Assembly (NCBI GenBank): GCA_035533815.1
Contig: DATLTB010000104.1
Span: 1-19,307 of the forward strand
DNA: 19,307 nt
Origin: JANWKA01 sp035533815
GTDB taxonomy: Bacteria; Bacteroidota; Bacteroidia; Chitinophagales; Chitinophagaceae
Direction of reading: 5' to 3'
Position numbers and translations under genes: made by a program
The notes under the pieces: model-generated
Seen by the model: only the letters and a program-made list of their open reading frames with translations
The model's database searches: none
What the model was told of the DNA's origin: nothing
Shown: piece by piece, positions 6,898-14,346 of the stretch
Numbering within the stretch: the stretch's first letter is position 1
How the letters are laid out: each line of letters opens with the position of its first letter

Positions 6898-7899
6898 GAG
6901 GATCTTCATGGATGCACCAGGATCTTCATCCCAACTGGCAAAAACTTCCCGGGCCTTCATTACCGGATGAATGGCAGTGATCAGGGAAGTATATGGAAAC
7001 TGACGGGCTTCCAGCACCTGAATGACCGTGGCGAACTCATTGAGGGCATTGCGGCTGCCCAGGATACAGAGTTCCTTTTTGACCATGAGGGAAGTGTTCA
7101 GGGGAATATCCTTTTGGGCATATCCAATGCAAATCATTTTTCCGGCATAGGCAACGGCTTCCAGTGCCGCCTGGTAGGAGGCCGGGGTTCCGGCAGCTTC
7201 TATGACCACAGATGCTCCTTCCCCGCCGGTATACTGAAAGACAGCCTCTGTCAGGTTTTCAGTTGCCGGATTGATCACATGGAGGGCGCCGAATTTCCTG
7301 GCCATGTCCAGTTTAGGTAATGCAGGATCTGCTGCAATGATTTTACCCCCCCGGCTGACTGCAGCGATCAGTGCCCCCATGCCGATTGTTCCGCATCCCA
7401 GCACCAGGACCGTTTCCCCGGCAGCCACCTGTCCCCGGTTAACGGCATGGGAACCTACACTCAGGGGTTCGGTCAGCACCAGTTCCTCTGGTTTCAGGAT
7501 ATCGCTGTGATACAATTTTTCCCAGCATAAGACAAAGTATTGTTGCATAGCCCCGTCCCGCTGCACGCCGAGGGTTTGGTTATGCACACAGGCATTGGAC
7601 TGCCCTTTCCGGCAGGCCGTACATTTTCCGCAACTGGAATACGGGGAAGCGGTGACCAGGTCCCCGATACAGCAGGTTGCAGGTACTTCTTTCCCCTTTT
7701 CTGCGATGCGGGCACAGATCTCATGACCGGGAATTCGGGGATAACTCACCAGGGGATTAGTTCCCCGGTAGCTGCCAAGGTCGGTGCCGCAAAGTCCCGC
7801 ATAAACCATTTCCAGGAGGACTTCGTTTTCCCTTATCTCCGGTACTTCCGATTCCACTACCCGGATATGTCCGGGCTTGTCCAGCATAATGGTATGCAT
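6886..7899 (-). CDS. Zinc-dependent medium-chain alcohol dehydrogenase (sugar-acid type)
   Basis: A 337-residue MDR dehydrogenase. Catalytic-zinc residues are C37 (GLCGTD) and H59-E60 (GHEIC), with E144 as a further candidate. A structural zinc site is formed by C90, C93, C96 and C104. The Rossmann motif GCGTIG is at 168-173. The sequence resembles L-galactonate 5-dehydrogenase (LgoD/YjjN) and 2-keto-3-deoxy-L-fuconate dehydrogenases. An LgoD-like role would make D-tagaturonate, the substrate of the neighbouring UxaB-like family; a fuconate-type role would feed the FAH-family enzyme. It lies 7 nt downstream of the AraC gene and is almost certainly cotranscribed with it. The exact substrate is inference. 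Confidence 0.87.
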   Translation of the reverse strand: MHTIMLDKPGHIRVVESEVPEIRENEVLLEMVYAGLCGTDLGSYRGTNPLVSYPRIPGHEICARIAEKGKEVPATCCIGDLVTASPYSSCGKCTACRKGQSNACVHNQTLGVQRDGAMQQYFVLCWEKLYHSDILKPEELVLTEPLSVGSHAVNRGQVAAGETVLVLGCGTIGMGALIAAVSRGGKIIAADPALPKLDMARKFGALHVINPATENLTEAVFQYTGGEGASVVIEAAGTPASYQAALEAVAYAGKMICIGYAQKDIPLNTSLMVKKELCILGSRNALNEFATVIQVLEARQFPYTSLITAIHPVMKAREVFASWDEDPGASMKILLAF

Positions 7900-7906
7900 C
7901 CCAGGT

Positions 7907-8782
7907 TCAGTTGTTTGTCAGGTAGTCTTTTTTGTATTGTACGGGGGTTTTACGGGTGATCATCTTAAACTGCTGGTTGAAATTGGAAGGGTTATTATAG
8001 CCACAGGCATAACAGATTTCTGCCACACTTTTTTCATTTTCAATCAATATCCTGCAGGCCTGGCCAATCCGCACTTCGGCCAGAAACTGGAAATAAGTCT
8101 TGCGTGTCTTTTTTTTAAAATACCTGCAAAAGGATTGCCTGGACAGGTGGGTGAGGGTGGCCAGTTCCTGGATATTGATCTTCCGGTGATAATGATTGAA
8201 TGTGAATTCGTAAACCGCATTGATCTTATCGGAATCACCCTGAGCCGGAGGATGAAAGGAGAACCCCTTGCTGGACAATAACATATATTCTTTGCTGCGG
8301 GAAATTTGGTCCAGAATACTCAACAGGCTGATCAGCTGGCTGCTGGCCGGAGCGTTCTGCATCTCTTCCATCAGGGCAGCAACTGTTTTTTTGGTCTTGC
8401 CCCTGATTTTCAATCCCAGTTTCGCTGTATCAAAAAGGGTTTTGATATCATGCAGCTCAGGAAGATTAAGGAATTCACCTCCCAGGAAAAAATCATTGAA
8501 ATGAATGACCAGGGCTTTGGCCCCGGTTTGTTCGGGAAACCGGATAAATTTATCGTCATGACGCCAGTGATGGGGGAGGTTGGCCCCCAGCAGCACCACT
8601 TCGCCATCCTGGAAGTTTTCCATATGGTCGCCGACCATCCGGGTACCGGAGCCTTGAATGATCAGCACCAGTTCCAACTCCGGATGATAATGCCAGTTGC
8701 TGATCAGCCGTTCCCCGCTGTCAGACCGGAAACTGAAAGAATGCTGGGGATCGGGAGTAACTTTTTTAAGTAAGGGTTTCAT
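7907..8782 (-). CDS. AraC-family transcriptional regulator with N-terminal cupin domain
   Basis: A 291-residue regulator. The N-terminal half is a cupin-like sensor: HYHPELELVLIIQGSGTRMVGD around residues 31-52, then VVLLGANLPHHWRH. The C-terminal hundred residues hold two helix-turn-helix motifs, INIQELATLTHLSRQSFCRYFKK and SVAEICYACGYNNPSNFNQQFK, followed by the family-typical TPVQYKKDY. It leads the two-gene unit with the zinc dehydrogenase and faces the end of the FAH/SDR operon, so it is the likely sugar-responsive activator of the locus. Its start codon is only 4 nt from a TTTG-N19-TAAGTTTA promoter, so the mRNA may be leaderless. Ligand and operators are unknown. Confidence 0.92.
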   Translation of the reverse strand: MKPLLKKVTPDPQHSFSFRSDSGERLISNWHYHPELELVLIIQGSGTRMVGDHMENFQDGEVVLLGANLPHHWRHDDKFIRFPEQTGAKALVIHFNDFFLGGEFLNLPELHDIKTLFDTAKLGLKIRGKTKKTVAALMEEMQNAPASSQLISLLSILDQISRSKEYMLLSSKGFSFHPPAQGDSDKINAVYEFTFNHYHRKINIQELATLTHLSRQSFCRYFKKKTRKTYFQFLAEVRIGQACRILIENEKSVAEICYACGYNNPSNFNQQFKMITRKTPVQYKKDYLTNN

Positions 8783-8786
8783 GCAT

Positions 8787-8817
8787 TAAACTTAACTAAA
8801 TTATATGCTATTTCAAA
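8787..8817 (-). promoter_or_regulatory. Bacteroidota-type promoter for the AraC gene
   Basis: The minus strand has TTTG (8814-8817), exactly 19 bases, then TAAGTTTA (8787-8794). This matches the Bacteroidota consensus TTTG-N19-TAnnTTTG at all but the last base. Only 4 nt separate the -7 box from the ATG at 8782, so transcription would begin at or next to the start codon. Confidence 0.5.
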
Positions 8818-9153
8818 AAATGGCCATTCTGTTGAAGGCCCCCTGATCGGGGGTGGTTAACTGACTTTAGGTTAGCTGTTGACATTGGTTGAAAAACGGA
8901 GTGACAATCAGGTTGCAATTTATCTGTGAGGCCCTTTGTACCGGGACGTATTCTATGGGCAAGTATGCCGGAAAGGATATCAGCCTACCCCGGTATTTAA
9001 TTACCTTAGTACTACAGGTCCATGAGTTACCCGGTATGCTGGGGCCGGGTATTCATCCCGGGAAACGCAGTTTGAAGAAGTCATTTTGCCCATGAAAGTC
9101 AATATGATCATCAGCGCTTTAAGTATAGTTTATCTTTCCCGATTTAGGGAATT

Positions 9154-9211
9154 TGGCAGGGGGAATTAGGATTCGAACCAATATTTAAAAAACCTAGGCC
9201 ATGGTTCCCCT
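9154..9211 (-). pseudogene. Truncated tRNA-like remnant
   Basis: On the minus strand this 58-nt stretch ends like a tRNA. It has the canonical T-loop sequence GGTTCGAATCC, then TAATTCCCCCT, G and an encoded CCA. The 5' end AGGGGAA pairs with TCCCCCT at 6 of 7 positions, as an acceptor stem would. The T-stem ATTGG pairs with CC-TAAT only if one T bulges out. Only 22 bases lie between acceptor and T-stem, where a tRNA needs about 41, so the D and anticodon arms cannot both form. It is best read as a decayed tRNA or a 3' tRNA fragment left by recombination, not a functional gene. Confidence 0.5.
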
Positions 9212-9228
9212 TTTATCATTTAACTACA

Positions 9229-9306
9229 ATGAATATGGAAACTGATATTAAAACGGAGGTTGTTTTCCAGCCTGTGCCGAAGCCAGAAAGCCGAACCAGA
9301 CCATGA
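9229..9306 (+). CDS. Possible 25-aa leader peptide overlapping the DUF2905 start
   Basis: A 25-codon frame from ATG 9229 to TGA 9304-9306. Its stop overlaps the ATG of the next gene in an ATGA arrangement, which is typical of translational coupling. The peptide is hydrophilic (MNMETDIKTEVVFQ, then PVPKPESRTRP) with no recognisable motif. I see no ribosome binding site. It may be a coupling leader or chance. Confidence 0.2.
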   Translation: MNMETDIKTEVVFQPVPKPESRTRP

Positions 9307-9530
9307 TGAAGCAGGCGGGGAAAGGCATTTTAGTGGCAGGTATCATCCTGGTTCTGGTGGGCATGGTACTCATGCTGTTCTCAGACAAACTGGGGTGGCC
9401 AGGCCATCTGCCGGGGGATATCCGGATCAAAAAGAGGGGATTTACCTTTTTTATGCCGGTAACCACCATGATTCTGATTAGTCTGTTCCTCAGCTTATTA
9501 CTCTGGATCCTGCGTGAAATCAAAAAATAA
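9303..9530 (+). CDS. DUF2905 family small membrane protein
   Basis: A 75-residue protein with two membrane helices (about residues 8-26 and 51-70) separated by the family signature GWPGHLPGDIRIKKRGFTFF. The LPGDI-x-I-(K/R)-(K/R) turn followed by an aromatic FTFF stretch defines the DUF2905 family. The molecular function is unknown. It probably forms an operon with the CDF transporter, which begins 15 nt after its stop codon. A second in-frame ATG at 9306 could be the true start. Confidence 0.85.
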   Translation: MMKQAGKGILVAGIILVLVGMVLMLFSDKLGWPGHLPGDIRIKKRGFTFFMPVTTMILISLFLSLLLWILREIKK

Positions 9531-9545
9531 ATTAAACCGGAAATT

Positions 9546-10535
9546 TTGAAACAAAAGGAAAAAAGGATTGTATTTATTGCGCTGGTGGTCAGTGTGCTGT
9601 TAGGCATAATTAAATTTATGGCTTATTTCAGTACCCGGTCTGTCGCCATCCTGTCCGATGCCCTGGAATCCATCGTCAATATTCTCAGTGGCGGATTTGC
9701 CTTTTACAGTATTTATCTGGCAGGTCAGCCCCGGGATAAGAACCATCCCTATGGTCATGGCAAGGTAGAATTCCTTTCTATTGGCATGGAAGGGGCCATG
9801 CTCTTTCTGGCCGGCTGCCTGATTTTATATAAGGCTGGAGAATATTTTCTTTATCCCAGGACTATTGATCAACTGGACTATGGGGTCTTTCTCCTGGGGT
9901 TCACCGCCCTGGCCAATCTCGTCGTCGGAGAACTGCTGCGGGCATCCGGACGAAAAATCCCATCCATCACCCTTTCCGGGCACGGAAAACACCTGAGGAC
10001 GGATGGCTGGTCCACCATCGCCCTGATATGTGCCCTGATCCTGATTCGGATCAGCAGCTGGCGCTGGGTGGATCCGACTGCCTCCTTGCTGATCGGCCTG
10101 TTTGTCCTGCGTAATGCCTTTCAGCTGATCCGTCCTTCCGTTTCCGGTCTGATGGATGAAACAGACCTGAAAATCCTGGATGAGGTCATCCTGATCCTGC
10201 ATAATTATCGGATGGAGGATTGGGTAGATATCCACAACCTCCGCATCCAGAAATACGGCAATAATTATCACCTGGATTGTCACCTGACCTTACCCTATTA
10301 TCTGGAACTGGAAAAAGCCGATCAGCAGATCAAGGCATTATCCTCGGCTGTCAGCCGGGGTATCTCAGTGGGAGAAGTGGAATGTTTTATCCAAACGGAT
10401 CCATGCGTGCCATCCTGCTGTCCCTATTGCATTAAAAAAGACTGCCCCGTCCGGCATTCCCCGTTTACCGGACCAATGCCCTGGACCAGGGAAACCCTGT
10501 TACCCAACCGTAAACATGGGGAAACTGAAAAATAA
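9546..10535 (+). CDS. Cation diffusion facilitator (CDF) metal exporter with Cys-rich tail
   Basis: A 329-residue inner-membrane divalent-metal/proton antiporter. CDF landmarks are the second-helix motif SDALESIVN (37-45), the loop NHPYGHGK (66-73), the fifth-helix HxxxD motif at H149-D153 and a cytoplasmic C-terminal domain from about residue 205. In helix 2 the metal-site positions are E41 and N45 instead of the His/Asp or Asp/Asp pair of zinc-type CDFs, which hints at different metal selectivity. The tail has clustered cysteines (C287, C291, C292, C295, C300) in the CVPSCCPYCIKKDCPVR segment, possibly a metal-binding site. The start is TTG 9546; the next in-frame ATG falls inside the first helix. 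The metal cannot be assigned. Confidence 0.9.
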   Translation: MKQKEKRIVFIALVVSVLLGIIKFMAYFSTRSVAILSDALESIVNILSGGFAFYSIYLAGQPRDKNHPYGHGKVEFLSIGMEGAMLFLAGCLILYKAGEYFLYPRTIDQLDYGVFLLGFTALANLVVGELLRASGRKIPSITLSGHGKHLRTDGWSTIALICALILIRISSWRWVDPTASLLIGLFVLRNAFQLIRPSVSGLMDETDLKILDEVILILHNYRMEDWVDIHNLRIQKYGNNYHLDCHLTLPYYLELEKADQQIKALSSAVSRGISVGEVECFIQTDPCVPSCCPYCIKKDCPVRHSPFTGPMPWTRETLLPNRKHGETEK

Positions 10536-10551
10536 AGTTTAGCGGATCCCC

Positions 10552-11742
10552 TTATTCCTTACCCAGGTAATCCGTGGGCATTTCATGCAGTATCTTCCAA
10601 ATGGGATGAACCTGGTAGACTTCCCGGTCATACCGGTTACAGAGAATGATCAGTGTGGTGGAATCATCGATGAAGCGGTAAAAAACACTGTTGTTGCCAT
10701 GCCACCAGCCATTGTGGTAAACAATCTTTTCCCCGTCGGGATATACCAACAGCCGCCATCCCAGTCCATAGTTTCGGATCCCGGGGTGTTCATTGCTGTA
10801 AGGGGTGAAGGCGGCACGCAGGGTTGCCTGGGTAAACAGTTTGCCGGAATATAAGGCCTGATCCCATTTCAGGAGATCCTCCGGTGTGCTGTATATATTT
10901 TTATCCCCGATCACTCCATCCGCCGGAACAGCAGCAATCGGCCTGTTCCGGTAATCATAGCTCAGGGATTGATTGGGACGCCAGATTACATAGTTCGGAT
11001 CATAAAGCCAGGTATCTTTCATGTTCAGGGGCCGGAAAAAGATATTATTCAACAGGATGCCCAGTCTTTCATGACTGACTTTTTCAGCTATTGCACCCAG
11101 GATACAATAATTGGTATTGCAATATTTAAAATGGGTATCAGGCGGATAATCGGGCTTCGGATGATAACGGATCATGAGGTTGATTACATCCTGATTGGTC
11201 ATCAGCCTGGAAGGGTTTGTCCAGAGGCTGTCACTGAAATATAAATAATTGGGCAGGCCGCTGCGATGGTCCAGCAGCATTTTCAGGGTAATCCCCGGAT
11301 AGGGGAAGCGGGGAAAAAACTGCTGGATGGAATCCCGGATGTTCAGTTTGCCCTGCTGCTGCAACCAGAGAATGGCCATCGCCGTGAATGGCTTGGAAGT
11401 CGAAGCCAGTTGGAACGTGGTATGCGCATCGATGGGTGTGTGGGTTTGTGCATTGGCCATACCCTGGTATCGCTCGAAGATGATGACTCCCTTACGGGCA
11501 ACCAGCATTCCTCCGCTAAAATACTTACCCAATTGCCGGTCATAAAAATTTTCCAGGCCGTCAATCATCACCCTGGTCTTCCTGGAAGACAGGACTGCCA
11601 GCTTTAATTTCAGGCTGACCGGAGGGAGAAGGGAACTATCTGATCTGAACACCATCCGGTCGGCAGCCGAAGAAGGATGGGAACAGCGGGCAAAGCAAAC
11701 TGCTGCCAGGATCAATAAGGATAAATAAAATGGTTTTAACAT
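10552..11742 (-). CDS. Secreted or lipid-anchored SxxK serine hydrolase (beta-lactamase/class C PBP-like)
   Basis: A 396-residue exported protein of the serine beta-lactamase/penicillin-binding-like family, which includes esterases and D-amino-acid peptidases. The N-terminus is a signal sequence ending at C20 (CFARC); this is a poor lipobox, so lipidation is uncertain. The active-site set is complete: S114-x-x-K117 in LASTSKPFTA, Y207-x-N209 in KYCNTNY, and H343-N-G in place of the KTG triad. It stands alone on its strand, convergent with the CDF gene (16-nt gap) and divergent from serA. A promoter-like TTTT-N19-TAAATTTG precedes it. The substrate is unknown and there is no sign it is an antibiotic-resistance enzyme. 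Confidence 0.88.
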   Translation of the reverse strand: MLKPFYLSLLILAAVCFARCSHPSSAADRMVFRSDSSLLPPVSLKLKLAVLSSRKTRVMIDGLENFYDRQLGKYFSGGMLVARKGVIIFERYQGMANAQTHTPIDAHTTFQLASTSKPFTAMAILWLQQQGKLNIRDSIQQFFPRFPYPGITLKMLLDHRSGLPNYLYFSDSLWTNPSRLMTNQDVINLMIRYHPKPDYPPDTHFKYCNTNYCILGAIAEKVSHERLGILLNNIFFRPLNMKDTWLYDPNYVIWRPNQSLSYDYRNRPIAAVPADGVIGDKNIYSTPEDLLKWDQALYSGKLFTQATLRAAFTPYSNEHPGIRNYGLGWRLLVYPDGEKIVYHNGWWHGNNSVFYRFIDDSTTLIILCNRYDREVYQVHPIWKILHEMPTDYLGKE

Positions 11743-11785
11743 GGGTGCTTCATAGGTTATAGGAAATATCCAAGTACTTGATATA

Positions 11786-11816
11786 CAAATTTAAGTATCA
11801 TAAAGCAATTTTAAAA
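11786..11816 (-). promoter_or_regulatory. Bacteroidota-type promoter for the serine hydrolase gene
   Basis: The minus strand shows TTTT (11813-11816), 19 bases, then TAAATTTG (11786-11793), a perfect -7 box with a three-of-four -33 box. The leader to the ATG at 11742 would be about 36 nt. Confidence 0.5.
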
Positions 11817-11907
11817 GTGATTTATCATAAAAATGCCAATAATCGGGATTTATAGCCCCTTTTTCACGGGCAGGTCCTATATTTACGGCCTAAAAATTCA
11901 GGGGAAA

Positions 11908-13152
11908 ATGAGCGAACCGGTTACCGCACTGACCAGCTATCCGAAGGAAAAGATCCGCATATTATTTCTGGAAAACATCAGTGATATGGCGATTCAGGCC
12001 TTCCGCGATGCCGGATATACCCAGGTGGAAAAATTAACCCGGGCCATGAATGAAGAAATGCTGACTGAAGCTATCCGGGAGGTTCACCTGCTCGGGATCA
12101 GGTCAAAGACCCAGATCAATTCCCGGATACTGGAAAATGCCCGGAAACTGCAGGCTATCGGATGTTTCTGCATTGGCATCAATCAGGTTGACCTGCATGC
12201 AGCTACTGAAAAAGGGGTGGCTGTTTTCAATGCGCCCTATTCCAATACCCGGTCAGTTGCCGAGTTGATTATTGGCCTGGCCATCCTGCTTATCCGCCGT
12301 ATACCGGATAAGAACAAGGCGGCCCATGAGGGGGTATGGCTGAAAGAAGCCAGGGGGAGTTATGAACTGCGCGGCAAAACCCTGGGAATTATCGGGTACG
12401 GCAATATTGGCAGCCAGGTGAGTGTACTGGCCGAATCAATGGGTATGAAGGTGATCTATTATGATGTGGTGACCCGTCTCCCTTTGGGCAATGCGGAACC
12501 CCGGAGTTCCCTGAATGAACTGCTGGGACAGGCTGATTTGATCACCCTGCATGTGCCTGGCACCCAGGCTACCCAAAATATGATCAACGGAGATACCCTG
12601 AAATATTTCCGGAAAGGATCCATTCTCCTGAATTATTCCCGGGGGGATGTGGTGGACCTGGAAGCGCTGCGGCTTGCCCTGCAGGAAAACAGATTATCCG
12701 GTGCTGCCATTGATGTATTTCCGGTAGAACCCGATAAAACCGGAACAGCTTTTTCCTGCCCCCTGCAGAACCTGCCCAATGTGATCCTCACCCCCCATAT
12801 CGGAGGGTCGACGGAAGAAGCCCAGTTCAATATCGGTGTGGACGTAAGCACCAAGCTCCTGGGATACCTGGAGACAGGATCCAGTTTCGGATCTCATACG
12901 GTACCTTCTATTTCGGTGCCTGTCATTGCCGGGACCCACCGCATCCTGCATATTCATCACAATGTTCCCGGCGTATTGTCTGAAATCAATGCTGCACTAT
13001 CCAATCATCAGATTAATATCCTGGGACAATACCTGCAAACCAATGAACAGATTGGCTATGTCATCCTGGATGTGGACCGTAAGCTGTCCAGGGAGGCTTT
13101 TGGACTGCTCCGGGAAGTCAGGCATACCATTCGCACCCGGATGCTTTACTGA
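11908..13152 (+). CDS. serA: D-3-phosphoglycerate dehydrogenase
   Basis: A 414-residue enzyme that oxidises 3-phosphoglycerate to 3-phosphohydroxypyruvate with NAD, the first step of serine synthesis. It aligns along its length with E. coli-type SerA (about 410 aa): IGCFCIG (84-90), NAPYSNTRSVAELIIG (108-123), nucleotide-binding GYGNIG (163-168), and catalytic R245 (NYSRG), E274 (FPVEP) and H297 (TPHIGG). A C-terminal ACT domain (about 345-414) contains HIHHNVPGVLSEIN, which in the family binds serine for feedback inhibition. The ATG at 11908 follows AGGGGAAA and fits the usual N-terminus; an in-frame ATG at 11833 would add 25 unusual residues. A near-consensus -7 box TATATTTA at 11878-11885 supports the later start. 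Confidence 0.95.
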   Translation: MSEPVTALTSYPKEKIRILFLENISDMAIQAFRDAGYTQVEKLTRAMNEEMLTEAIREVHLLGIRSKTQINSRILENARKLQAIGCFCIGINQVDLHAATEKGVAVFNAPYSNTRSVAELIIGLAILLIRRIPDKNKAAHEGVWLKEARGSYELRGKTLGIIGYGNIGSQVSVLAESMGMKVIYYDVVTRLPLGNAEPRSSLNELLGQADLITLHVPGTQATQNMINGDTLKYFRKGSILLNYSRGDVVDLEALRLALQENRLSGAAIDVFPVEPDKTGTAFSCPLQNLPNVILTPHIGGSTEEAQFNIGVDVSTKLLGYLETGSSFGSHTVPSISVPVIAGTHRILHIHHNVPGVLSEINAALSNHQINILGQYLQTNEQIGYVILDVDRKLSREAFGLLREVRHTIRTRMLY

Positions 13153-14238
13153 TCAACCCTGCCGGTGGGAACCAAGGCCTTCCCGGGTGAAGAAAGACAG
13201 GTTCCAGTTTTTTTTCCAGATAATCATGGGCTTCCCCTGTCGGATGAGGAGCGGCAACCAGATATACCGGGAACGGGGAAGATCTGATTTATTCCAACGG
13301 TCAGCTGCAAATAAAAAATCACCGGGTTTCCCGATGATGGGTTGTACAAAGGCACTTTGTGCAAAATAAGTGATCGCACTATCCGGGCCCGTGCAGGGAT
13401 TACCTTGCTGGTGCCAGTTTCCCATCATGCTGTCTGCCTGGGCCCAGGAAGCGGTATTGGGATCCCATCCCGTGCAGCGGGAAGTAATCAGGAAATATTT
13501 TTTCCCGAACCTGAACACCGCCGGAGCTTCCCGATCCAAACCGATCAGGATTCGGTTGAAGTTCCCCGAAGGACGCAGGTAATCGGAAGACAGCGGTTGC
13601 ACATGCATGGTCTTGTTTTTTTCCGAGGAAAATACCAGGTAAGCTTTACCATCAATATCCTTAAACAGGGTCATATCCCTGGATGCATAGCCTCCGGGCC
13701 GGTAGCTTCCCAGGTATTGATAGGGCCCCTGTGGATGATCGCTGATCGCCACACCGGCATGTGCATAGCTGTAGGTTCGGTTATCGACATGGAACCACAT
13801 GACGAACTTTCCGGTTTTGGCGTTGTAGATCACCTTGGGTCGCTCTATGACCCTGCCGGTATCCAGGTCACCTCCGGAACCGGGTCGCGGGGCCAGGGCA
13901 ATCCCTTCATAGGTCCAATTCAGCAGATCCCTGGACCGGTAGCAGGAAACCCCCGATGCCTTGACCCGGAAATCTTCCCAGGATTGACCCGGAACCTGCC
14001 AGGTCCTGCCGGTCTTGATCTCCCCGAACAGGTAATAGAAGCCATGATCATACAGGAGTCCTGCCCCGTGGGCATTGATCGTCTTTCCCCGGTTATCCTT
14101 CCAGGGCTTCCCATTATGGATCAAGGTAGATTTGGGGTTGCCTGAACCTTCTGGAGAACCTGATATCCCAGAAATCAGGAGGCTGACTAAGCCCATGGCC
14201 AGTAAAGCGCTTGCAGGATAAGGGAAGCCGGGTCTCAT
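13153..14238 (-). CDS. Secreted glycoside hydrolase family 43 protein, exo-beta-1,3-galactanase-like
   Basis: A 361-residue protein with an N-terminal signal sequence (hydrophobic about 10-27), so probably exported to the periplasm or beyond. The body is one five-bladed beta-propeller catalytic domain of the GH43 type: INAHGAGLLYDHGFYYLFGE (54-73), GVSCYRSRDLLNWTYEG (96-112), ERPKVIYN (132-139), a DGKAYLVFSSE block (196-206), DREAPAVF with likely acid E237, and FLFAADRWN (308-316). FAQSAFVQP places Q294 where subfamily 24 galactanases use Gln instead of an acidic base. I therefore favour GH43 subfamily 24 or the related 34. It stands alone without a SusC/SusD pair. Its stop codon abuts that of serA. 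Confidence 0.82.
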   Translation of the reverse strand: MRPGFPYPASALLAMGLVSLLISGISGSPEGSGNPKSTLIHNGKPWKDNRGKTINAHGAGLLYDHGFYYLFGEIKTGRTWQVPGQSWEDFRVKASGVSCYRSRDLLNWTYEGIALAPRPGSGGDLDTGRVIERPKVIYNAKTGKFVMWFHVDNRTYSYAHAGVAISDHPQGPYQYLGSYRPGGYASRDMTLFKDIDGKAYLVFSSEKNKTMHVQPLSSDYLRPSGNFNRILIGLDREAPAVFRFGKKYFLITSRCTGWDPNTASWAQADSMMGNWHQQGNPCTGPDSAITYFAQSAFVQPIIGKPGDFLFAADRWNKSDLPRSRYIWLPLLIRQGKPMIIWKKNWNLSFFTREGLGSHRQG

Positions 14239-14243
14239 TATTG

Positions 14244-14251
14244 CAAATATA
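14244..14251 (-). promoter_or_regulatory. -7 box upstream of the GH43 gene
   Basis: The minus strand reads TATATTTG, a perfect TAnnTTTG, with only 5 nt between it and the ATG at 14238. No matching -33 element at 19 bases was found. If used, the transcript would be leaderless or nearly so. Confidence 0.4.
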
Positions 14252-14316
14252 CTTACCGGGGCTGTTTTGAATGGTCAATATTCCCCGGAATTTTCCGGTA
14301 TGTCCACCCACCGGAT

Positions 14317-14324
14317 TATCTTTG
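14317..14324 (+). promoter_or_regulatory. -7 box upstream of the RlmB-like gene
   Basis: TATCTTTG is a perfect TAnnTTTG match 22 nt before the ATG at 14347. The -33 region is weak (a T4 run at 14291-14294, slightly too far). It would give a leader of about 16 nt. Confidence 0.4.
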
Positions 14325-14346
14325 CGGTCAAATTCCTGGTCCACCC

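Larger units (their letters stand above)
8783..9302. other. Gene-poor intergenic region of about 520 bp
   Basis: I found no protein gene of convincing length here. It holds the AraC promoter, a C5/G5 hairpin at 8839-8853 (CCCCC-TGATC-GGGGG), an imperfect direct repeat GGTTAACTG/GGTTAGCTG at 8855-8863 and 8870-8878, and an ACCCGG/CCGGGT inverted repeat near 9044-9065. It also holds the tRNA-like remnant at 9154-9211 and a 25-codon frame that overlaps the next gene. The stretch 8915-9150 shows nothing else I can interpret. The mix of a tRNA fragment and long non-coding sequence suggests a decayed or rearranged junction. Confidence 0.6.

Noticed and set aside
8839..8853. C5/G5 hairpin as a terminator
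   Set aside because: The stem is only 5 bp, no T-run follows on either strand and no gene ends there.
9154..9211. Functional tRNA gene
   Set aside because: Only 58 nt long, missing a whole arm and with a bulged T-stem, so it cannot fold as a normal tRNA.
9248..9607. 119-codon minus-strand frame over the DUF2905 gene
   Set aside because: The plus strand carries the DUF2905 signature and an operon-like link to the CDF gene.
10552..11742. Antibiotic-resistance class C beta-lactamase
   Set aside because: It has the SxxK and YxN residues but an HNG third motif and a family-wide esterase/peptidase-like layout; nothing points to resistance.
13342..14145. 267-codon plus-strand frame opposite the GH43 gene
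   Set aside because: The minus strand encodes a signal peptide and consistent GH43 motifs; the plus-strand product is composition-driven and unrecognisable.
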